This document shows positions 56,880-64,000 of a stretch of 64,000 bases of DNA, piece after piece. This DNA comes from Marinobacter sp. X15-166B. GTDB lineage: Bacteria > Pseudomonadota > Gammaproteobacteria > Pseudomonadales > Oleiphilaceae. A program made the translations under genes and the position numbers. The first letter of the stretch is position 1; each line of letters begins with the position of its first letter. The stretch is from positions 2,862,820 to 2,926,819 of the forward strand of contig NZ_MEIY01000001.1 in the NCBI RefSeq assembly GCF_001752365.1, read 5' to 3'. The notes below the pieces were generated by a model. It ran no database searches. It worked only from the letters and a program-made list of their open reading frames with translations, and had not been told where the DNA came from.

Positions 56880-57347
56880 TGAGTGGGCTCTCCGTTTTTC
56901 GGATTTATTATTATATTTATTGACGGTGTGCGAACTTACCCTTGAGGTTCCGCAGACTGAATTGGCAGTCTGAGGGTAAGGGATGCGTCGCTGCCGTGCA
57001 AGTCGTTGTTTGCGGACCGCGGCCCAGCAGTGTAGTTAAAGGTTACAGGTGGGTCGCGATTGATGCAAGTCACATGAAGTTGGTAGCTTATCTATCTGAA
57101 ATAAAAGAGTTAATTGCGTATGTGGCCAGCCTTTTAGGGGGCCGAATTCTCACAGGGGGGCGCCCGGTCGGCAGAAACAAATTGACAAACGATTGGTTTT
57201 TTCACATCGTGTGCCTTCGAGATTCAAACGACTGTATGAATTTTTGCGTCGTTTGATCGGGCAATGACCTAAATCTCACTGTGGGGTAAACGGGAGGAAG
57301 ACCCCTCCCATCGTCCGCAGTTCCAAACACAGACTGGAGATCAGTTG
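56880..57347. other. 468-base intergenic region between the unknown gene and fadB
   Basis: Contains the diverging promoters of both genes and one clear structure, the bulged stem-loop at 56935-56980. A TATAAT on the minus strand near 56910 may serve the unknown gene. No other gene is supported; the open frame at 56942-57256 lacks coding character. Confidence 0.6.
56935..56980. repeat. Bulged stem-loop, 15 base pairs
   Basis: CTTACCCT (56935-56942) pairs with AGGGTAAG (56973-56980) and CAGACTG (56953-56959) with CAGTCTG (56966-56972). The loop is AATTGG, and a 10-base bulge (56943-56952) sits on one side only. Could be an operator pair or the end of a mobile repeat. Confidence 0.6.
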
Positions 57348-59495
57348 ATGATTTACGAAGGTAAAGCCATCACGGTTAAAGAGATCGAAGGCGGGATCGC
57401 TCAGTTGAACTTCGACTTGCAAGGCGAGTCAGTTAACAAGTTCGACCGTCTCACACTTGAAGAGCTCCGCGCCGCGACCAACGCGATTAAAGCCGCCAAT
57501 GGGTTGAAGGGCCTGGTGGTAACCAGTGGTAAAGACAGCTTTATTGTCGGTGCCGACATTAACGAGTTCACCGAATTGTTTGCCGGTTCCGAGCAGGATC
57601 TGATTGACAACAACCTGCAGGCCAACGAAATTTTCAGTGCGGTCGAGGACTTGCCATTCCCGACCGTGACCGCAATCAACGGGATTGCGTTGGGTGGCGG
57701 TTTCGAAATGTGCCTGTCCACGGATTTCCGTGTCATGGGTACCCAGGCCAGGGTGGGGCTGCCGGAAGTCAAACTGGGTATTTTTCCGGGATTCGGGGGC
57801 ACCGTGCGCTTGTCCCGTCTGATCGGGGCAGACAACGCCGTTGAGTGGATTGCCGCCGGGAGCGAACACCGCGCCGAAGCAGCACTCAAAGTCGGAGCAG
57901 TGGACGCGGTGGTTGAGCACGACAAGCTGCTCGACGCGGCCGTGGCGATGATCAAAGAGAGCAATGAAGGCAAGCTGGATTATCTGGCTCGCCGGGACGA
58001 GAAGAAAGGCAAGCTCAAGCTGAACGCCATGGAAAGCATGATGTCGTTCGAGATTGCCAAAGGCATGGTGGCCGCCAAGGCCGGTAGAAATTACCCCGCG
58101 CCGCTGGAAGCCGTGAAGACCATGCAAAAGCATGCCGGATTGCCCCGCGACAAGGCGATTGAAGTGGAGGCCAAAGGGTTTGCCAAAGTGGCGAAGACCA
58201 ATGTGGCGGCTTGCCTGGTGGGCCTGTTCCTGAACGACCAGGAACTGAAGAAGAAAGCCCGTGAGTGGGAGCAGGAAGCCTCCGAGGTAAAACTGGCGGC
58301 GGTACTGGGTGCCGGTATCATGGGCGGTGGGGTAGCCTATCAGTCTGCGCTGAAGGGCACCCCCATCCTCATGAAGGACATCAGCCAGGACGGCCTGACC
58401 CTGGGGCTCAACGAGGCCAAAAACCTGTTGGTCAAACGGGTTGAGCGGGGGCGCATGAAGCCGGAGCAGATGGCCGATGTGCTCAACAGCATTACCGCGA
58501 CTCTTCATTACGGAGATTTCAAAAACGTAGACCTGGTTGTTGAGGCGGTGGTTGAAAATGCGAAGGTGAAGGATGCGGTGCTCCGGGAGACCGAAGACAT
58601 GGTGCGCGACGACACCATCCTGACCTCGAATACTTCCACCATTTCCATCGATGAGCTGGCCAGGAACCTCAAGCGTCCCGAAAACTTCTGCGGCATGCAT
58701 TTCTTTAACCCGGTGCACAAGATGCCCCTGGTTGAGGTGATCCGTGGCGCCAAGACCAGCGATCGTGCGATTGCAACCACGGTCGCCTACGCCAAGGCCA
58801 TGGGAAAAACCCCGATTGTGGTCAATGACTGTCCGGGTTTTCTGGTTAACCGCATTTTGTTCCCTTACTTTGGCGGCTTTATCGGGCTGGTGCGCGACGG
58901 TGCGGACTTCCAGAAAGTCGACAAGGCAATGGAGAAGTTTGGTTTCCCCATGGGACCCGCCTATCTGCTGGATGTGGTGGGCATGGACACAGGCAAGCAC
59001 GCCGGCGAAGTCATGGCGGCAGGTTTCCCCGACCGGATGAAGCACGAAAGCGTGACCGCCATCGACATCATGTTCGAGCACGAACGTTTCGGCCAGAAGA
59101 GCGACAAGGGCTTTTATAAATACGAGCTGGATCGCAAGGGCAAGCAGAAGAAGGTGGTCGACGACGAGGTGTACCGGCTGCTCGAGCCGGCGGTGCAGGG
59201 CAGCAGGGAGTTCAGCGACGACGAGATTGTTGCGCGCATGATGCTTCCCCTGTGTCTGGAAGCGGTCCGTTGCCTTGAAGACGGAATTGTAGATACCCCG
59301 GCCGAAGTCGATCTGGGTTTGGTGTATGGTATCGGGTTCCCTCCGTTCCGCGGCGGCGCACTGCGCTATATCGACGATATGGGGCTGGACAAGTTCGTTG
59401 CCCTGGCAGATGAATATGCAGAGTTGGGTGCCTTGTATCATCCCACCGACAAGCTGCGCGAGATGGCTGAAAATGGCCAGAAATTCTTTGGATAA
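57348..59495 (+). CDS. fadB: Fatty acid oxidation complex alpha subunit FadB (FaoA)
   Basis: 715 residues. N-terminal enoyl-CoA hydratase/isomerase with catalytic E120 (GGGFEMCLS) and E140 (VGLPEVKLG), then the 3-hydroxyacyl-CoA dehydrogenase part: NAD motif [19 protein letters not shown] near 312-330 and catalytic His in [16 protein letters not shown] near 448-463. It matches the Pseudomonas multienzyme protein throughout. ATG 57348 is preferred over TTG 57345; GGAGA lies upstream. Operon with fadA. Confidence 0.97.
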   Translation: MIYEGKAITVKEIEGGIAQLNFDLQGESVNKFDRLTLEELRAATNAIKAANGLKGLVVTSGKDSFIVGADINEFTELFAGSEQDLIDNNLQANEIFSAVEDLPFPTVTAINGIALGGGFEMCLSTDFRVMGTQARVGLPEVKLGIFPGFGGTVRLSRLIGADNAVEWIAAGSEHRAEAALKVGAVDAVVEHDKLLDAAVAMIKESNEGKLDYLARRDEKKGKLKLNAMESMMSFEIAKGMVAAKAGRNYPAPLEAVKTMQKHAGLPRDKAIEVEAKGFAKVAKTNVAACLVGLFLNDQELKKKAREWEQEASEVKLAAVLGAGIMGGGVAYQSALKGTPILMKDISQDGLTLGLNEAKNLLVKRVERGRMKPEQMADVLNSITATLHYGDFKNVDLVVEAVVENAKVKDAVLRETEDMVRDDTILTSNTSTISIDELARNLKRPENFCGMHFFNPVHKMPLVEVIRGAKTSDRAIATTVAYAKAMGKTPIVVNDCPGFLVNRILFPYFGGFIGLVRDGADFQKVDKAMEKFGFPMGPAYLLDVVGMDTGKHAGEVMAAGFPDRMKHESVTAIDIMFEHERFGQKSDKGFYKYELDRKGKQKKVVDDEVYRLLEPAVQGSREFSDDEIVARMMLPLCLEAVRCLEDGIVDTPAEVDLGLVYGIGFPPFRGGALRYIDDMGLDKFVALADEYAELGALYHPTDKLREMAENGQKFFG

Positions 59496-59501
59496 CCCTG
59501 A

Positions 59502-60704
<1,203 letters not shown>

Positions 60705-60725
60705 CGGCCGCTGAGCCCACAACCG

Positions 60726-60751
60726 AAAGCCCGGCAATGCCGGGCTTTTTT
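60726..60751 (+). terminator. Intrinsic terminator of fadBA
   Basis: AAAGCCCGGC-AAT-GCCGGGCTTT with a T6 run, 22 bases after the fadA stop. Confidence 0.93.
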
Positions 60752-60923
60752 GTCTTCCGCAGAACAACAAATGCAAGAATGGGTTGTTTTGATATTCTTG
60801 ACCCTGTAAAACAGAGCACCTATAAATGATCCGCGGCATGCATTTTTCTAGCCAGCTGATTTTACAGCAAGTTTAAAGTCGCTGTTTTTATTGACCGATT
60901 CTCCAAGGGTTCAGATTTCTGAT

Positions 60924-63560
60924 ATGGGTAAAAGTCTCGTAATTGTCGAGTCGCCAGCCAAAGCGAAGACCATCAATAAATACCTGGGTTCCGATTTTAT
61001 TGTGAAATCCAGTGTCGGCCATATTCGTGATCTGCCGGTCAGTGGCAGCGGATCCAAGTCCGACCCCAAGGAACGGGCGAAACAGGCAGCCCTCACGCGC
61101 AAGATGCAGCCGGACGAGAAAGCCGCTTATAAAAAACGCAAAGCCCGGGAACAGTTGATTGCCCGAATGGGCGTGGATCCGGACAACGATTGGCAGGCGA
61201 GCTACGAGGTTTTGCCGGGCAAGGAAAAAGTCGTCAGTGAACTCAAACGGCTGGCAAAGTCTGCAGACCATATCTATCTGGCCACGGATTTGGATAGAGA
61301 AGGGGAGGCCATTGCCTGGCACCTGCAGGAAGCCATTGGTGGTGAGCCCGAGCGCTACCGCCGCGTGGTGTTCAACGAAATCACCAAGAAGGCCATTCAG
61401 TCGGCATTTGAAACCCCCGGCGAACTCGACATCAACCGGGTCAATGCCCAGCAGGCACGACGCTTTCTGGACCGGGTGGTCGGGTACATGGTGTCACCCC
61501 TGTTGTGGGCCAAGATTGCCCGCGGGCTTTCTGCCGGCCGGGTGCAGTCCGTGGCGGTGCGCCTGATTGCCGAGCGGGAACGGGACATTCGTGCGTTCAC
61601 ACCGGAAGAGTACTGGCAGCTCCACGCGGACGTGACCGCAGCGGCTTCGGAAAAGCCCCTGCGACTCGAAGTCACCCGCTACAACGGTAAAGCTTACCGG
61701 CCGGTGAGTGAGCAGGAGAGTCTGGCCCATGTGGCGCGTCTGCAGGCAGGCACCTATGAGATCACCAAGCGCGAGGACAAGCCGACCCGCTCCAGGCCGT
61801 CGGCGCCCTTCATCACCTCTACCTTGCAGCAGGCCGCCAGTAACCGGATGGGCTTCAGCGTCAAAAAGACCATGATGCTGGCGCAGCGTTTGTACGAGGC
61901 CGGTTACATCACCTATATGCGTACCGACTCCACCAACCTGAGCCAGGACGCGATTGCCAGTTGTCGTACCTTTGTCGAGAAGCAGTTCGGTGACCGCTAC
62001 CTGCCGGAAGCCCCCCGCGTTTACGGCAGCAAAGAGGGCGCGCAGGAAGCGCACGAGGCGATCCGCCCCACCGAGGTTACCCGACGGCCTGCAGATATCA
62101 GTGGCTTAGAGAAGGATGCTGAACGGCTGTATGACCTGATCTGGCGTCAGTTCATCGCCTGCCAGATGGCGGATGCGGAGTTTCTCAGTACCTCGATCGT
62201 GGTTGCCAGTGGCGACTACGAGCTGCGGATCCGGGGCCGCATTGTCAAATTTGACGGGTTCCTGAAGGCAGCGCCGCAGGCGTCAAAAAAAGATGACGAC
62301 GTGGCACTGCCCGACATCAAAGTGGGGGAGGCGTTGACGCTGGTCAAGCTGGATCCGACCCAGCATTTCACCAAGCCGGCCCCCCGTTATACGGAAGCCA
62401 GTCTGGTCAAAGAGCTTGAAAAACAAGGTATCGGACGACCTTCTACCTATGCGTCCATCATTTCCACGATCCAGGACCGTGGTTACGTCACCTTGCAAAA
62501 TCGCCGCTTTTACTCTGAAAAAATGGGTGACGTGGTGACCGAGCGGCTGACCGAGTCGTTTTCCAATCTGATGGATTACGGATTTACCGCCAAACTGGAA
62601 GAAGAGCTGGATGACATAGCCGAAGGCGATGTTGACTGGAAGAAGGTGCTTAATGGGTTTTACAGCCGTTTCAGCAAACAGCTTGAGGCGGCCAGCGGCG
62701 ATGGCGAAGGCGCCATGCGGCAGAATACGCCCACCGAAACGGACATTCCATGCCCGGCCTGTGAGCGGCCGATGCAGATCCGGGTAGCCAGTACCGGTGT
62801 GTTTCTGGGGTGCTCCGGTTACGCCCTGCCGCCGAAAGAGCGCTGTAAGACCACCATCAATCTGGTGTCCGGTGACGAGGTGGTCAGTGCCGAAGATGAC
62901 GTGGAAGGCGACGGTGAAAGCCGCCTGTTGCGCATGAAGCGCCGGTGCGCCATCTGTGATACCGCTATGGACAGTTATCTGGTGGATGAGCGCCGCAAGT
63001 TGCACGTGTGTGGCAATAACCCCGATTGCCCCGGCTTTGAGGTGGAAACCGGTACCTTCCGGATCAAGGGCTATGATGGTCCCACGCTCGAGTGTGACAA
63101 GTGCGGCAGCGAGATGCAGCTGAAGACCGGTCGTTTCGGCAAGTACTTCGGCTGCACCGGCGAGGGTTGTAAAAACACCCGCAAGCTGCTGAAAAGCGGC
63201 GAGCCTGCGCCACCCAAGATGGACCCGGTTCCCATGCCGGAGCTGCAATGCCAGAAGGTGGATGACACCTACGTGCTGCGGGATGGCGCGTCCGGACTGT
63301 TCCTGGCGGCCAGCAAGTTTCCAAAGAACCGGGAAACCCGTCCGCCGCTGGTGAAGGAGATCAAGCCGCACCGTGACGAGATCGATCCGAAGTACGATTT
63401 TCTCATGAAGGCTCCGGAAACCGATCCCGAAGGCAATCCGACGGTGATTCGGTACAGCCGGAAATTCAAACAGCAGTACGTCATGACCGAAAAAGACGGC
63501 AAGGCGACGGGCTGGCAGGCGTGGTACGTCAATGGTCAGTGGCAGCCCAAGGAAAAATAG
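60924..63560 (+). CDS. topA: DNA topoisomerase I TopA
   Basis: 878 residues from ATG 60924 ([16 protein letters not shown]); the TTG at 60891 adds 11 unconserved residues. Toprim metal residues D122, D124 and E126 ([14 protein letters not shown]). The catalytic Tyr is Y331 in [16 protein letters not shown]. The C-terminus has three four-Cys zinc ribbons starting near 612 (CPACERP), 676 (CAICDTA) and 721 (CDKCGSE), followed by a ribbon domain ending in basic residues. It relaxes negative supercoils. In Pseudomonas it also follows the fad genes. Confidence 0.97.
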   Translation: MGKSLVIVESPAKAKTINKYLGSDFIVKSSVGHIRDLPVSGSGSKSDPKERAKQAALTRKMQPDEKAAYKKRKAREQLIARMGVDPDNDWQASYEVLPGKEKVVSELKRLAKSADHIYLATDLDREGEAIAWHLQEAIGGEPERYRRVVFNEITKKAIQSAFETPGELDINRVNAQQARRFLDRVVGYMVSPLLWAKIARGLSAGRVQSVAVRLIAERERDIRAFTPEEYWQLHADVTAAASEKPLRLEVTRYNGKAYRPVSEQESLAHVARLQAGTYEITKREDKPTRSRPSAPFITSTLQQAASNRMGFSVKKTMMLAQRLYEAGYITYMRTDSTNLSQDAIASCRTFVEKQFGDRYLPEAPRVYGSKEGAQEAHEAIRPTEVTRRPADISGLEKDAERLYDLIWRQFIACQMADAEFLSTSIVVASGDYELRIRGRIVKFDGFLKAAPQASKKDDDVALPDIKVGEALTLVKLDPTQHFTKPAPRYTEASLVKELEKQGIGRPSTYASIISTIQDRGYVTLQNRRFYSEKMGDVVTERLTESFSNLMDYGFTAKLEEELDDIAEGDVDWKKVLNGFYSRFSKQLEAASGDGEGAMRQNTPTETDIPCPACERPMQIRVASTGVFLGCSGYALPPKERCKTTINLVSGDEVVSAEDDVEGDGESRLLRMKRRCAICDTAMDSYLVDERRKLHVCGNNPDCPGFEVETGTFRIKGYDGPTLECDKCGSEMQLKTGRFGKYFGCTGEGCKNTRKLLKSGEPAPPKMDPVPMPELQCQKVDDTYVLRDGASGLFLAASKFPKNRETRPPLVKEIKPHRDEIDPKYDFLMKAPETDPEGNPTVIRYSRKFKQQYVMTEKDGKATGWQAWYVNGQWQPKEK

Positions 63561-63576
63561 GAACGAGGAACGCCCT

Positions 63577-63685
63577 CCCTCTCCCCAACCCCTCTCCCGC
63601 CGGGGGCGAGGGGCTTATTGCACCCGTGCAGGCATCGGGTGTTTGCTCCCCTCGCCCCTTGTGGGAGAGGGGCCGGGGGAGAGGG
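63577..63685. repeat. Long G/C-skewed palindrome between convergent genes
   Basis: Left arm starting CCCTCTCCCC (63577-63586) mirrors GGGGAGAGGG (63676-63685). The arms, about 37 bases with a few mismatches, include CCCCTCTCCC and GGCGAGGGG. The centre has an inner stem CACCCG/CGGGTG. The C-rich/G-rich pattern resembles repeated extragenic palindromes common in proteobacteria. It stands between convergent topA and the gene at right and could act as a two-way transcription end. Confidence 0.8.
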
Positions 63686-63689
63686 GGTA

Positions 63690-64000
63690 TCAGCGACCCT
63701 TCCTGAGTCGCTGGATCAGCGAGGAGGTATCCCAGCGCCGCCCGCCCATCTGCTGCACATCGCCGTAGAACTGATCCACCAGCGCCGTGACCGGCAAAGT
63801 TGATCCATTGCGCCGCGCTTCCTCCAGGCATATACCCAGATCCTTGCGCATCCAGTCAACGGCAAAGCCATGTTCGAATTCGCCCGCGGCCATGGTCGCG
63901 GAGCGGTTATCCATTTGCCATGACTGCGCCGCACCTTTGGAGATCACCTCAATCACCCGGGCCACATCGAGGCCGGCCTGTTCGGCAAAGTGGATGGCTT
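63690..64000 (-). CDS. NAD(P)-dependent beta-hydroxyacid dehydrogenase, C-terminal part
   Basis: About 103 C-terminal residues; the gene runs off the right edge. The frame stays open to the window end, reading AIHFAEQAGLDVARVIEVI, then GAAQSWQMDNR, FAVDWMRKDLGICLEEARR and VDQFYGDVQQMGGRRWDTSS. The K in MRKDL is the conserved catalytic-domain Lys segment of the 3-hydroxyisobutyrate/6-phosphogluconate dehydrogenase family. The N-terminal Rossmann domain is not in view, so the substrate cannot be assigned. Confidence 0.85.
   Translation of the reverse strand, partial: AIHFAEQAGLDVARVIEVISKGAAQSWQMDNRSATMAAGEFEHGFAVDWMRKDLGICLEEARRNGSTLPVTALVDQFYGDVQQMGGRRWDTSSLIQRLRKGR

Noticed and set aside
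63571..63690. CRISPR-like repeat after topA
   Set aside because: It is one inverted repeat, not a series of direct repeats with spacers; no cas gene in the window.

Overview
The window is a high-G+C, gene-dense chromosomal segment of a marine-type gammaproteobacterium of the Pseudomonas/Marinobacter kind. The gene order secD-secF / suhB / trmJ-cysE-iscR-iscS / ndk-rlmN-pilF-rodZ-ispG-hisS-yfgM-bamB-der is the one I know from Pseudomonas. A MASE2 adenylate cyclase (CyaB type), sigma-54-driven flagellar promoters and FaoA-type FadB point the same way. Marinobacter or a close relative is my best guess, from protein resemblance only.

Layout. 1-4224: tail of a YadG/YadH ABC exporter, queF, a class III adenylate cyclase, a DUF962 membrane protein and a YdjA-like nitroreductase. 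4225-10402: a long AT-richer intergenic region with inverted and direct repeats, then a five-gene chaperone-usher pilus operon (subunit, two PapD-like proteins, usher, tip protein) that looks acquired. 10403-16537, minus strand: LysR regulator, class III CoA-transferase, HMG-CoA-lyase-like enzyme and a DctPQM TRAP transporter, read as uptake, CoA activation and cleavage of a branched dicarboxylate. 16793-28637: flgBCDE and flgFGHIJKL, each with a sigma-54 promoter; flgK carries a frameshift in a G run. 28719-34431: tRNA-Leu, queA-tgt, yajC-secD-secF. 34528-48438: the housekeeping block. 48700-56879: tRNA-Glu, tRNA-Gly, a YfcH-like epimerase, CbiX, DUF924, hppD, a candidate small RNA, a MOSC protein, uup, a UspA protein and an unknown periplasmic helical protein. 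57348-64000: fadBA, topA, a long palindrome and the end of a beta-hydroxyacid dehydrogenase.

Points that stand out: (i) the isc operon is reduced to iscR-iscS, with iscU, iscA, hscBA, fdx and iscX absent between iscS and ndk, and IscS lacks the C-terminal tail expected to contact IscU; (ii) the SuhB protein at its usual locus has lost most catalytic metal ligands; (iii) a promoter-hairpin-terminator unit of about 120 nt after hppD looks like an unannotated small RNA; (iv) a compact TRAP/CoA-transferase/lyase operon; (v) a pilus operon preceded by unexplained palindromes and a repeated operator-like motif. Two frameshifts, both at homopolymers (A6 near the left edge, G7 in flgK), may be sequencing errors or real slippage sites.
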